A DNA stretch of 64,000 nucleotides from Crateriforma spongiae. Its GTDB lineage: Bacteria > Planctomycetota > Planctomycetia > Pirellulales > Pirellulaceae. Each line of letters begins with the position of its first letter. Position 1 is the first letter of the stretch. Shown here one piece after another: positions 26,199 to 36,000 of this stretch. The stretch lies in assembly GCF_012290005.1 (NCBI RefSeq), contig NZ_JAAXMS010000001.1:1054001-1118000 (forward strand), read 5' to 3'. The notes below the pieces were generated by a model that ran no database searches, was not told the origin of the DNA, and saw nothing but the letters and a program-made list of their open reading frames with translations. The translations under genes were made by a program, and so were the position numbers.

Positions 26199-27911
26199 TT
26201 ACTCCTCCACCGTCTCGCGGAGGACTTCGTCCAGGGTGGTGATGCCTTGGGACGCCATGTTCATGCCGTAATCGCGTAGCGGGATCATGCCGTTGCGGGC
26301 CGCTTCGTCGCGGATCTCGTCGGTCGACGCGTTGCCCAAAACCATTTCACGGATGGTGTCGTTCAGCAGCATCAATTCGAACAAAGCCACGCGGCCTTTG
26401 TACCCGGTGTTGTTGCACTGTTCGCACCCGACACCCTTGTAAAACGTCGTCCCGTCCACCGCTTCGCGGGTCATCCCCAGGTCACGTAGCAACTCATTGC
26501 TGACATCGGTTTCCTCGCGACACTTCGAACAGATTCGCCGCACCAAGCGTTGGGCCAGGATCGCTTCGACCGTCGCGCAAATCATGAACGCTTGGATGCC
26601 CATGTCTTTCAGTCGTGTCACCGTGGCGGGGGCACTGTTGGTGTGCAACGTGCTGAAGACCAAGTGACCGGTCAGCGAAGCTTGGATGGCGATTTCGGCC
26701 GTCTCCAAATCACGGATTTCGCCGACCAGGATCGTGTCGGGGTCTTGCCGCAGGATGGCCCGCAGACAGCTTGCGAACGTGACGCCCACGGCGCTGTCGA
26801 TCGGGATCTGAATGATGCCGTCGATGTCGTATTCGACCGGGTCCTCGGTTGTGATCAATTTGTCTTTGATGTCGTTCAGTTCGGTCAACGCCGAATACAG
26901 CGTGGTCGTTTTTCCCGAACCCGTGGGGCCGGTCACCAGCACGATGCCGTTGGGGCGGTCGATCGCTTTGCGAAAATTCGCGATCGTCGCTTCGTCCATC
27001 CCCACGTTGTCCAGGGACAGGTTCACGACGCTGCGGTCCAGCACCCGCATGACGACGCTTTCGCCGAAGATCGTCGGCAACACGCTGACGCGAAGGTCGA
27101 CCGGGTGACCACCGACCATCAATTCGATTCGGCCGTCTTGGGGCATGCGGCGTTCGGCGATGTCCAAGTCCGCCATCACTTTGATCCGTGTCGTGATCGC
27201 GAACGCCAAGTGACGCGGCGGCGGGACCATTTCGTACAGCACGCCTTCGGCCTTGATCCGAATCCGGAATTCGTCTTCGAACGGTTCAAAGTGGATGTCG
27301 CTGGCGTGGTCCTTGATGGCCAGCAACAACACCATGTTCAACAGCTTTCGGACCGGCGCCGAATCGGCCAACGCCTCGGCATCGGTGATGTTGAACTTTT
27401 CGTTGTCCAGCGCGTTAATCGACGCCTTGAGTTCTTCGTCTTCGGCCAGTTCGGCGACCAGTTTTTCAACGCTTTCCGATTCGCTGTCGTAGTACTTTTC
27501 GATCGCTTGCAGCACGTCGTGTTCGGTGGCCACGACCATGCCGATTTCTATGCCCAGGAACGTCCGCAATTCGTCTTGGATCGTCAAGTTTTGCGGATCG
27601 CACGTGGCCACGGTCAGCCGGTCGTCTTCAAAGGCGACCGGGATGACGCGGTACAGTTGCGCCATGGTTTCGGAGATCTTTTCCAACACCTCCGGGGCCA
27701 AATTGGCATCGCCCAGCGACACCGTTTGCATGCCCATTTGTTCGGCGAGCGCTTGGGCAAGCTGCTCGTCGGTGATCAACGTCATTTCTTCGGCGACCTT
27801 GCCGAACAGAGCGCCGGGTTGTTGTTCCTGTTCGGCGAGGACGGATTCCAGTTGTTCGTCGGTCATGAAACCGAGGTCGACAAGGATCTGTCCGATGCGG
27901 CGTGTGGCCAT
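26199..27911 (-). CDS. gspE: GspE/PilB-type assembly ATPase
   Basis: A 570-residue hexameric assembly ATPase that powers pseudopilus or pilus extension. It has an amino-terminal GspE/MshEN domain (IGQILVDLGFMTDEQL), a linker, and the ATPase core with Walker A GPTGSGKTTT at about 326-335. The Asp box (TTEDPVEYDIDGI), Walker B region (ILVGEIRDLETAEIA) and His box (STLHTNSA) follow. A tetracysteine zinc motif (CSKC near 460, CEQC near 494) is present, as in true extension ATPases. It lies directly upstream of the four-helix-bundle gene and gspF, so it is the best candidate partner for this GspF. Confidence 0.95.
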   Translation of the reverse strand: MATRRIGQILVDLGFMTDEQLESVLAEQEQQPGALFGKVAEEMTLITDEQLAQALAEQMGMQTVSLGDANLAPEVLEKISETMAQLYRVIPVAFEDDRLTVATCDPQNLTIQDELRTFLGIEIGMVVATEHDVLQAIEKYYDSESESVEKLVAELAEDEELKASINALDNEKFNITDAEALADSAPVRKLLNMVLLLAIKDHASDIHFEPFEDEFRIRIKAEGVLYEMVPPPRHLAFAITTRIKVMADLDIAERRMPQDGRIELMVGGHPVDLRVSVLPTIFGESVVMRVLDRSVVNLSLDNVGMDEATIANFRKAIDRPNGIVLVTGPTGSGKTTTLYSALTELNDIKDKLITTEDPVEYDIDGIIQIPIDSAVGVTFASCLRAILRQDPDTILVGEIRDLETAEIAIQASLTGHLVFSTLHTNSAPATVTRLKDMGIQAFMICATVEAILAQRLVRRICSKCREETDVSNELLRDLGMTREAVDGTTFYKGVGCEQCNNTGYKGRVALFELMLLNDTIREMVLGNASTDEIRDEAARNGMIPLRDYGMNMASQGITTLDEVLRETVEE

Positions 27912-27965
27912 GGGGGCGATTAGCGGTTAGCGAAATAGCGTGTGGGAATGTTTCAAAGGTGTCGT

Positions 27966-29075
27966 TCAATCGTCTTCGCCGACGGGCATCGCTTCGTCGC
28001 CAAGACCCTTGCGAGCCTGGACGATGCGGCGGGCCAAGTCGTCCGGACGGTGGGCTTTGGCCAAGGCGTCTTCGACGGTGACCTTTTCCGATTTCCAATG
28101 GTTGAACAAAGCGTCGTCCATCAGCTGCATGCCGAATTTCGCTCCGGTCTGGATCGAGCTGTTGATACGGAAGGTCTTGTTTTCACGGATCAGGTTCGAC
28201 ACCCCGGGGGTGACCACCAAGACTTCGTAAGCCGCACAGCGACCGCCGCCGATTCGGGGCAACAGGGTTTGGGCGACCACGCCGATCAGCGAACTGGCCA
28301 GCTGGGTTCGGATCTGGTCCTGCAGGTTCCCGGGGAACGCGTCGATGATTCGGTTGACCGTGCCCTGGGCACTGTTGGTGTGCAGCGTGCCGAACACGAT
28401 GTGCCCCGTTTCCGCCGCGCTGATCGCCGCTTCGATCGTTTCCAGGTCACGAAGCTCGCCGACCAGAATCACGTCGGGGTCTTGCCGCAACGCCCGCCGA
28501 ATCGCTTCGGAGAAACTCGGCACGTCCACGCCGACTTCCCGCTGATTGATCGTGCTCTTGATGTGGTCGTGATAGAACTCGATCGGGTCTTCGATCGTGA
28601 TGATGTGGTGGTCGACGGTTTCGTTCAGCAGGTGAATCAGCGAAGCCAGCGTTGTTGATTTCCCCGAACCGGTCGGTCCGGTCACCAGGAAAAGACCCCG
28701 CGGGCGGTGCACCAGTTTGACAACGCTCTCGGGCAATCCCAGTTGTTCGGGGGTCAGCTTGTCGTTGGGGATTTGACGCAGCACCATCGAAATGAAGCCG
28801 CGTTGTTTGAACACCGAAACCCGGAAACGTGCCAATTCGCCGAACGCGAACCCGAAGTCCGTGCTTCCCGTTTCTTGCAGTTCCCGTTGGCACCGTTCCG
28901 GCGTGATGCTTTTCATCAGCGCGACGGCGTCTTCGGCGTCCAGTGTTTTGGTTTCCAGTTTCCGCATCCGGCCGTGCAAGCGAAACACGGGCGGTTGACC
29001 GACGACGATGTGAATGTCGCTGACGCCTTGCTTGATGGCGGCCTGCAACAGTTTGTCGATCAACACGGTTGCCAT
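27966..29075 (-). CDS. PilT-like retraction ATPase
   Basis: A 369-residue AAA-type ATPase of the PilT family from ATG 29075. It lacks the amino domain and the zinc tetracysteine motif of extension ATPases, as PilT does. Walker A GPTGSGKSTT lies at about 132-141, followed by TIEDPIEFYHD, VILVGELRDLETIEAAISAAETGH and GTLHTNSAQGTVNRIID. PilT depolymerises type IV pili and drives twitching. Its presence argues that the locus builds a retractable pilus or a retractable pseudopilus instead of a pure secretion piston. It lies 54 bp upstream of gspE and is probably co-transcribed. The acidic tail PVGEDD is not typical of PilT. Confidence 0.93.
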   Translation of the reverse strand: MATVLIDKLLQAAIKQGVSDIHIVVGQPPVFRLHGRMRKLETKTLDAEDAVALMKSITPERCQRELQETGSTDFGFAFGELARFRVSVFKQRGFISMVLRQIPNDKLTPEQLGLPESVVKLVHRPRGLFLVTGPTGSGKSTTLASLIHLLNETVDHHIITIEDPIEFYHDHIKSTINQREVGVDVPSFSEAIRRALRQDPDVILVGELRDLETIEAAISAAETGHIVFGTLHTNSAQGTVNRIIDAFPGNLQDQIRTQLASSLIGVVAQTLLPRIGGGRCAAYEVLVVTPGVSNLIRENKTFRINSSIQTGAKFGMQLMDDALFNHWKSEKVTVEDALAKAHRPDDLARRIVQARKGLGDEAMPVGEDD

Positions 29076-29461
29076 GACGATTCGTCTCTTTGGGCGGTGA
29101 AGCGGCCGTCCGGGCCGTTCGGGATTAGCAATAGCCCCGTCAATTTGGCCTGGGCGGGTGACCCGACGGCGTTGGCCAAGGGAAGGCGGGGAAAAGTGAA
29201 AAGGGTGTGAAGGGGAATTCCGCCGCACTAGCCGGCGGGTTCGCCCGTCTGACAGCCATTATCGCAGCAAAATTCCGCTTTTCAAAGAAACCCGCCGGTT
29301 TCACGCGGGTTAGGTGCGGATTTATGAACCCGCCCATTCGGGCGGTTCGGTGCAGTTGCGTGGCGTCCGCTTGGCCGCGCCCGGTTCTTTTGGGGTGCTG
29401 TGGTCACCCTGTGCGTTGGGTGGTCAGCGGCGTTGCGTCGGTGCCGGGTCTGAGCTGGCTG
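29076..29461. other. Gap between the two ATPase genes, with hairpins
   Basis: No gene is visible. The stretch holds the terminator at 29280-29311 and a second short hairpin (CCGCCC/GGGCGG with loop ATTC, about 29331-29346). It separates the first PilB-like gene from the PilT/GspE/GspF operon, whose promoter probably lies in the part nearest 29076. Confidence 0.5.
29275..29311 (-). terminator. Rho-independent-like terminator after the first PilB-like gene
   Basis: Perfect 7-bp arms AACCCGC (29289-29295 on the plus strand) and GCGGGTT (29305-29311). Read on the minus strand, the hairpin is followed by TCTTTGAAAA, a weak T-tract. It lies about 150 bp after the stop of the PilB-like gene. Confidence 0.55.
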
Positions 29462-31222
29462 TTACAGCGAATCCAGGTCTTTGACGATGTGGCTCATGGC
29501 CAACTGTTCCTGTTCGGTTCGCTTGGCGACTCGGTAGACCTCTTCGAAGCTGGTGATCCCGCGAATCACCTTCAGCATGCCGTCGGCGTAGAGCGTGGAC
29601 ATGCCGTTTTCGATCGCAAGTTCCCGGATTTCATTGGTCGCGGAGCCCTTGAACATCATCTCGCGAAGCTTGTTGTTGATCAGCATCAGTTCATAGATGC
29701 CGACGCGTCCGCGGTAGCCCGACTTGCCACAGTAGGTGCAGCCCTTGCCCTTGGCGAATTCCGCCTGCTTGACCATTTCGGGCGGCAATCCGCTGTCGGC
29801 GATCAGGCTTTCCGGCGGCGTCCATCGGGTCTTGCATCTTGGGCAAATCGTCCGCACCAGCCGCTGGGCCAGCACGGCGATGACGCTGCTGGCGACCATG
29901 TAGCCAGGTACACCGATGTCCACCATCCGACTGATGGCACTGGGCGCATCGTTCGTGTGCAGTGTACTGAAAACCAAGTGTCCCGTCAGTGACGCCTGGA
30001 TTCCCATTGATGCGGTCTCGTGATCCCGCATTTCGCCGACCAGGATGATGTTGGGTGCCTGACGCAGCATCGCGCGAATGATGCGGGCAAAGTCCAGTCC
30101 GATGCTGTGCCGGACTTCCACCTGGTTGATCCCCGGCAGGTAATACTCCACCGGGTCTTCGGCGGTGATGATTTTGCGGTCCGGGCGGTTCAGCGCGTTC
30201 AGGGCGGCGTACAGTGTCGTGGTCTTCCCCGATCCCGTCGGGCCGGTCACCAGGACGATCCCGTTGGGCCGGCGGATCAGGCCGTTGAAATTGCGATAGT
30301 CGCGCTGGGACAGGCCCAGCTGGCGGACGCCGACCTTGATGTTGTCCTTGTCCAGCAGCCGCATCACGCACGACTGGCCGTGGTTGGTCGGGATAATGCT
30401 GACCCGCAAGTCAAGCTGCTTGTCGCCAACGGTGATCTTGATCCGCCCGTCGGTGGGGCGTCGCTTTTCGCTGATGTCGATCTTCGACAGGATTTTGATG
30501 CGGGCGATGATGGCCGACAGCATCCGCCGGGGGGCGTTTTCCCTTTCCACACAAACGCCGTCAATTCGATAACGGATTCGAACCCTGTCTTCGAAGGGTT
30601 CGACGTGGATGTCGCTGGCCCGCAATTGGACCGCTTCTTGGATCATCAGGTTGACCAGCCGGATGACCGGTGCGCTGCCGTCGTCGACGACTTCTTCCCC
30701 GCCACCGCCGTCTTCACCCTCGGTTTCGGTGAAGTCGATGGCCGTGTCGGTGAATTCCTGCAGCATACTGTCGGCCGATTCACCTTCGACCTGGCCGTAA
30801 TACTGGTTGATCGCTCCGTTGATCGATTCCCGCGGGGCGATCGCGGTTTCGATCTTTCGGTTCAGGATGAAACGCAGCTTTTCGATCGTTTCCAAGTCGA
30901 ACGGGTCTGCGATCAGGATTTGCAGCGCCCCGTCTTCTTCGCTGTACGGGATGACCGTGTTTTCACGGGCCACCGATTCGGGGACCAGTTCGATGACGTT
31001 TTCCGGGATCCGTGTTTCGCGAAGGTCGACAAAGGGGATCTTGTGGAAATCCGCCAGCGCTCGAGCGACGTCCTCGGGGGCGGCATATTCCGACTTTACC
31101 AACACGTCGCCGACGTCTTGATCGGTATCCTTGGCGATCTGTTCCGCTTCGGCCAGCTGCTCGGCACTGATGATGCCGCGTTTGATCAGCAGATGGGTAA
31201 AGTCCATGGCGGCTTGGCTCAT
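29462..31222 (-). CDS. PilB-type assembly ATPase, second copy
   Basis: A 586-residue extension ATPase. Its amino MshEN-type domain (LLIKRGIISAEQLAEAEQIA) is followed by an acidic linker (TEGEDGGGGEEVVDDG, about 170-190) and the ATPase core: Walker A GPTGSGKTTT near 325-334, TAEDPVEYYLPGI, ILVGEMRDHETASMGIQ and STLHTNDAPSAI. The zinc tetracysteine is CPRC near 460 and CTYC near 492. It is clearly paralogous to the GspE-like ATPase further on but separated by a terminator-bearing gap, so it may have its own promoter. Two extension ATPases plus one PilT for a single GspF suggests either switching between motors or service to a second machine elsewhere. Confidence 0.94.
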   Translation of the reverse strand: MSQAAMDFTHLLIKRGIISAEQLAEAEQIAKDTDQDVGDVLVKSEYAAPEDVARALADFHKIPFVDLRETRIPENVIELVPESVARENTVIPYSEEDGALQILIADPFDLETIEKLRFILNRKIETAIAPRESINGAINQYYGQVEGESADSMLQEFTDTAIDFTETEGEDGGGGEEVVDDGSAPVIRLVNLMIQEAVQLRASDIHVEPFEDRVRIRYRIDGVCVERENAPRRMLSAIIARIKILSKIDISEKRRPTDGRIKITVGDKQLDLRVSIIPTNHGQSCVMRLLDKDNIKVGVRQLGLSQRDYRNFNGLIRRPNGIVLVTGPTGSGKTTTLYAALNALNRPDRKIITAEDPVEYYLPGINQVEVRHSIGLDFARIIRAMLRQAPNIILVGEMRDHETASMGIQASLTGHLVFSTLHTNDAPSAISRMVDIGVPGYMVASSVIAVLAQRLVRTICPRCKTRWTPPESLIADSGLPPEMVKQAEFAKGKGCTYCGKSGYRGRVGIYELMLINNKLREMMFKGSATNEIRELAIENGMSTLYADGMLKVIRGITSFEEVYRVAKRTEQEQLAMSHIVKDLDSL

Positions 31223-31442
31223 CGTGTTTGTCTTCGTCCCGGAAAGAGAGAGTGGAGCAAGAGAGTGGACGGAAAAGAGACGCGTCGCGGATGGATCGCG
31301 TCAACGTCCTAAGATAACAGACCGGCGTCAGATAGCGAGTTTTACAGCCCCTATTCCCGCCACAGGGCCCGGGTTCGGCGGCGTACCGGTTCGGCGGCGT
31401 ACCGGTTCGGCGGCGGGCCGGTTCGGCGGCGGGCCGGTTCGT
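31223..31442. repeat. 16-bp tandem repeat next to the deacetylase stop
   Basis: Four full copies and a six-base partial copy of GGTTCGGCGGCG(TA/GG)CC fill 31372-31441. Copies 1-2 carry TA and copies 3-4 carry GG at the variable site. Neighbouring copies create CCGGT/ACCGG arms, so the transcript could fold into a string of small hairpins. The array touches the stop codon of the BshB1-like gene and may act as its 3' end. The rest of the gap, 31223-31371, is the upstream region of the PilB-like gene, with no clear promoter boxes. Confidence 0.8.
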
Positions 31443-32162
31443 CTACAGGACGGTGGTGACCAGATCGTCGACGGCCACCGGACGGACGGCGACGAACGAT
31501 TCGGCGGCATCGACCCCTGCCAGGCTGCCGGTGACCAGGGCGGCGGCGCGGATGCGGGATTCGATCGCCGGTTTGTGGGCGAATTGGCTTTGGTAACACA
31601 GAATGGCGTCGATTTTCTGTTGCAGCGTTGCGGCCACATCGACCAGCAAGTGATGGGAATGGCCGGCGATCGTGTCGGGTTCCAAGGCCAGCCGAAAGTA
31701 CAGCTGGCGGCGGACCGCATGGACGGGAAGGCCGTCAAAATGCTGGTCCCACTTGGTCAGCCGACTGTAAAAGACCGCCGCGTCGGTGATCAGTTTGGCT
31801 TGCCAGTGGTCCGGCGAAGCGGTCGGGGTGGCGTCGCCAAAGCCGATGACGATGCGTGGACGGTGGATTCGGAATTGTTTCGCCAGGGCGACGCGAGCGT
31901 CGAATCCGTCCATCAGCCGGCGGTTGGGTAGCCCCAACTGGATCCGGACCTGCACACCCAGCGTTTCGGCAGCCGCCCGGGCCTCGGCCGCCCGGACTTC
32001 CGGCGATGGGCAATTGGGGGTCGGTTCACCGTCGGTCAAATCGATGATCCCGACGCGATAGCCTTGGCGAACCAGTTTGGCCAGCGTTGCCCCACAGGCG
32101 ACTTCCACGTCGTCCGGGTGTGCGGCAACGGCGACGACGTCCAGCGGCGGTGAATCATTCAT
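31443..32162 (-). CDS. PIG-L/LmbE family deacetylase, BshB1-like
   Basis: A 239-residue zinc-dependent N-acetylglucosamine-type deacetylase. The zinc motif AHPDD is at residues 14-18, with SPDHWQA and AGHSHH downstream supplying further ligand-like His residues. Length and layout (DLTDGEPTPN, RIQLGLPNRRL, FYSRLTKW) match BshB1, which removes the acetyl group from GlcNAc-malate in bacillithiol synthesis. The other bacillithiol genes bshA and bshC are not in the window, so another small-molecule or sugar substrate is possible. It appears monocistronic and directly abuts the tandem repeat. Confidence 0.85.
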   Translation of the reverse strand: MNDSPPLDVVAVAAHPDDVEVACGATLAKLVRQGYRVGIIDLTDGEPTPNCPSPEVRAAEARAAAETLGVQVRIQLGLPNRRLMDGFDARVALAKQFRIHRPRIVIGFGDATPTASPDHWQAKLITDAAVFYSRLTKWDQHFDGLPVHAVRRQLYFRLALEPDTIAGHSHHLLVDVAATLQQKIDAILCYQSQFAHKPAIESRIRAAALVTGSLAGVDAAESFVAVRPVAVDDLVTTVL

Positions 32163-33082
32163 GGCGAAGGCCTGGCAGGGGCGGCGCGGCAGCGGTCGTA
32201 TGGCAACACGGGACGCGATCGCGTTCTTTCAAAGTCCGCGTTCATTCAAAGTCGGTGCGATCGCTACAACCGTCGTGTTGGTCAAAGTCGACCGGGGGTT
32301 GGGATGGGATTGAGAAGAAACCATCTTGATGGCGCGTCCGTCGGGACGGAATCGGACTACCGTTAGTGGTGTGCGAGGGACACGACGCACGGGCCACCAT
32401 GACGAAGCAACGAGAGAATAATAAGTGTCCCCCCGTGCGAGGCGGGGTCGGTCCTTCGGGATCGGCCTCGCCTTTTTTCGTGCCCTGACCGGCGTTTCGC
32501 CCTTGCCAGCCAGGTCTCGCATGACCGGCACGGACCCGACAAGCCGCGGTGGTCGATCGTCGCCGAGTCGTGACGAGCGCCACGAACGCAGCGTCCCCCA
32601 GACGCCGAAACATCAGATGAGGATTTCGCAAAGCCGATGCCCGTCGTGGAACCGAAGGTCTTTCTGCCGCGTCCCAATGGGGGAAAGCATGCAAAAATCG
32701 TTAGTTCGGTTTCAGTTTGCGTGGACATGGGCCGGTGTGACGCGATTCTACGTAGGACGTCCTTTGAGACCGCGTGGTCCTGTCAAACCTTGACGGTGAT
32801 AACGATTTTTCGCATCGCCGCCGCGATGCTTTGCCGAAACACCCCGTTACACGAACCGCCCTGGCTGTCACAGCGATTTAGCTGGTGCCAATGAAGGTTG
32901 CGGTCCGCGAAGGGATCGACCGTGCCACCGCAGGGTGGTTGCCGGCCAATCTCGACCGGACTTCAGCGCTGGGCACTTGAGTGCCCGACAATCGATGGTC
33001 TGCGGTTCCGCAGCGATGAAACCTCCGTCCGGTGCGACGGAAACCGATTCGCCCCCAACACCCCTGAACGAACATTCTAGGT
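32163..33082. other. 920-bp gene-free region with orphan terminator and leader hairpins
   Basis: No open frame here looks coding. Two things stand out: an intrinsic terminator on the plus strand (listed separately) with no gene upstream of it, and a cluster of short perfect hairpins just before the large exported-protein gene. These are GGGCAC-TTGA-GTGCCC (32971-32986) and CTGCGG-TT-CCGCAG (33000-33013). The first may end a small RNA; the second set may be a structured 5' leader. Confidence 0.5.
32437..32478 (+). terminator. Intrinsic terminator without an obvious upstream gene
   Basis: Arms GCGAGGC (32437-32443) and GCCTCGC (32465-32471) flank an inner stem CGGTCC/GGATCG closed by a TTCG tetraloop, and six T follow (32473-32478). 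This is the cleanest factor-independent terminator shape in the left half of the window. Immediately upstream lies GTGCG/CGCAC-paired sequence (about 32372-32392), compatible with a structured small RNA. Confidence 0.65.
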
Positions 33083-36000
33083 ATGTCGCGAAACGCTCTT
33101 CGACAACTGATTGCCAGCCTGACCGGTGGTTTCCCGCACAAGGATGCCGTGATGAAGCAGCCGCGTGGCGATGGCGATTTGGCCAGCCGTGGGCCCTTGC
33201 GGTTGGAAATGCTGGAACGTCGGCAGTTGATGGCCGGCGACGTGGAGATGATGTTCACCGACGGCAACGCCGACGGGTTGCCCGATGCGGGGGCCACCGC
33301 GACGGCACAAAGCGATGTCTTGGCGGTGACCGGTCAGGCGGAAGGTGAATCGGAGCCAGATCTGGTTCAGTTTGCGAAGAATCTGGAAGCCGCGGGCGTG
33401 CAATTCTTCGGCGCCGCCTGGTGTCCGGCCTGTACCCAGCAGAAAGAATTGTTCGAGGACGGTGGCGACGAACTGCCCTTTGTCGAAGTCACCAATCCGG
33501 ACCGAACGCTGAACAGCATCGGCATCGCCGAGGGCATCTCACAATTCCCAACTTGGCGGTTCCCCGACGACACCGAGGCGACCGGGGTCTTGGATTTGAC
33601 GACCATCAGCTCCCGCAGCGGCGTGCCGATTCCGCAAAGTGAAACGCCGACGTTCGAGACCATTGGTTCACAAACGGTTCGCATCGGATCGCCGTTGCAT
33701 GTCGTCGTGGATGGTTACGATCCCGACGGCAGCGTGCTGACGACCACGGTCACGGTGGAAGATCCGTCCTTGATCGAAGCGACCGTGATTTCGGGCAACC
33801 GTTCGTTGCGTTTGGATGTTGCCGGGTTTGGTGACATGGTGTTCGAGCTGTTCGAACAACGGGCACCGGTTCCCGCCGGACGCGTTGCGGATTTGGCGGA
33901 ATCTGGATTCTATGACGGCATCATCTTTCACCGCGTGGTCAACGGCTTTGTGATCCAGGCCGGTGACCCGACCGGAACGGGAACCAGCGGATCGACCTTG
34001 GGCAGTTTCGACGACCAATTCCATCCCGATCTGCAGCACAACCGTGACGGGATCCTGTCGTTCGCCAAGACCTCGGACGATACGAACAATTCGCAGTTCT
34101 TCATCACCGAGACTGACACACGGCATCTGGACTTCAACCACTCGATCTTTGGCCAGTTGGTCGAAGGCGAAGACGTCCGTGAAGCGATCAGCAATATGGA
34201 AACCGATCCGCCGGCCAGCCAGGGCGGTGGTGCCCCGACGACCGACATCGTGATCGAAGATGCTTCGGTCTTTACCGACACCGAAAACAGCGTCGTGATG
34301 TTCAAAGCGGTCGGCGGGACGGGAACGACCAATGTCACCATCACGGTCACCGACGAAGACGGCAACACGCACAGCGAAGTGATTCCGGTGACGGTGGTCG
34401 CCGATACGGGCAGCAGTTCTGATTCACAGCCATTCTTGGGTGACATCAACGACCCGGTCACCTCCGCAGTCGACACGCCGGCCCAGTTGCAGTTGTCGGC
34501 CGTGGATGTCGAAGGCGACGCGGTTCGGTACAGCGGTTCGATCGTCAGCGGCCAAGGCAACGCGACGCTGAACGTGGATTCGACGACCGGTCTGGTCACA
34601 GTGACGCCTGCTTCGGGGTTCACCGGCACCGTGGATGTCAACTTGACCGTGGCGGCCGCCTCCGGTGCAACGGGCAGTGACAACCAGGTCGTGACGTTCG
34701 AGTTTGTGGAATCGCAGTTGTCCGCACCCACGGGATTGGACTTGTTGGCCACCAGTGACAGCGGATCCAGCGACAGTGACAACGTGACCAATGAGGGCAC
34801 GTTGTCCTTCACCGTCACCGGTGTGGAATCGGGGGACACGGTTGAAATCATCAACACCGACGGCGATGCGGTGATCGGTTCGGCGGTTGCCGCCGGCAGC
34901 ACGGTCACGATCACGACGTCGAACATCGCCGCGCTGGGCGACGGCAGTTACACGCTTGCGGCTCGGCGTAGCAACGGCGGTTCCAGCAGCGGCAACAGTG
35001 CGACCCTGACGGTGACCTACGACAACACGGGCCCGGCGACGGTCGGCGACACGGCCACGACCCAGGCCAACGTCGGGACGCAGTACATCACCAACCTGAT
35101 CAGCAGTGAAGAAGGCAGCGGGCTGGTTTATTCGTTGATCTCGTCGCCCACCGGCGCGACCATCAACCCGGCGACGGGCCAAATCACTTGGGATCCGCAG
35201 GCCGCCGACGTGGGAACTGTCGACTTTGACATCCGGCTGACCGACTTGGCCGGCAACGCGACCGATGACAGTTTCAGTGTCACCGTCAGCGAACCAGCGG
35301 TCGCGGGCGTGCGACTGGAAATCACGGACTTGGACGGAAACGTCATCACCAGTGTTGCCAGTGGCGAAGAATTCTTGCTGCGGATGTACGGCCAGGACTT
35401 GCGACCCGGCATCGATCGACGCGGGGTCTTTGCAGCATTCGCCGACATCTTGTTTGACGCCAATCTGATTCAACCGGTCAGCGGGGCGACGATCCAGTAC
35501 GGCAGCGGATTCAATACCGTCCAAGACGGGACTTTCGCCAGCGGGCTGATCGACGAACTTGGTGCGGCCCAGTCCAACACGGTCCCCAGTGACGAAAGCG
35601 AAAGCCTTGTCGCCACCATCCGCATGGAAGCGATCGCCAGCGGGACGGTCAACATCACCAGTGAACCGGCCGACGACTCGGGCAGTGAAACGTTGTTGTA
35701 TCTAAGCGACGAACGAATTCCGGCCGCCAGCGTCGCTTACGGCAACATCTCCTTGGCGATCGACCAGAACTTTACGGTCGTTGATGACACGTTCACCGTG
35801 GACGAAGACAGCACATCCAACACGCTGGACGTCTTGGACAACGACACCGCGGTCGCCGGCACCACGCTGACGATCGTCTCGGTCACTCAGCCGACCACCG
35901 GCGGCGCGGTATCGATCAGCAACGGCGAATTGATCTTCACGCCCACCGCGGACTTCGTCGGCGAAGTCGTCTTCAGCTATCGCGTGGCCAACAGCGATGG

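Noticed and set aside
26550-27923. A 457-codon plus-strand frame opposite gspE, and a similar 430-codon frame at 30020-31312 opposite the other ATPase
   Set aside because: Both are rich in Asp, Arg, His and Gln in the pattern expected of the complement of ATPase genes, and neither shows a domain or signal.
31372-31441. A CRISPR array
   Set aside because: Units are contiguous 16-mers without spacers, and no cas gene is present.
32242-32694. A 150-codon minus-strand frame in the gene-free region
   Set aside because: It is arginine- and proline-rich, lacks a plausible start context, and runs through the plus-strand terminator.
34424-35524. A 366-codon minus-strand frame inside the exported repeat protein
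   Set aside because: It lies entirely opposite clear cadherin-like and Ig-like coding sequence and has an arginine-rich composition typical of shadows.
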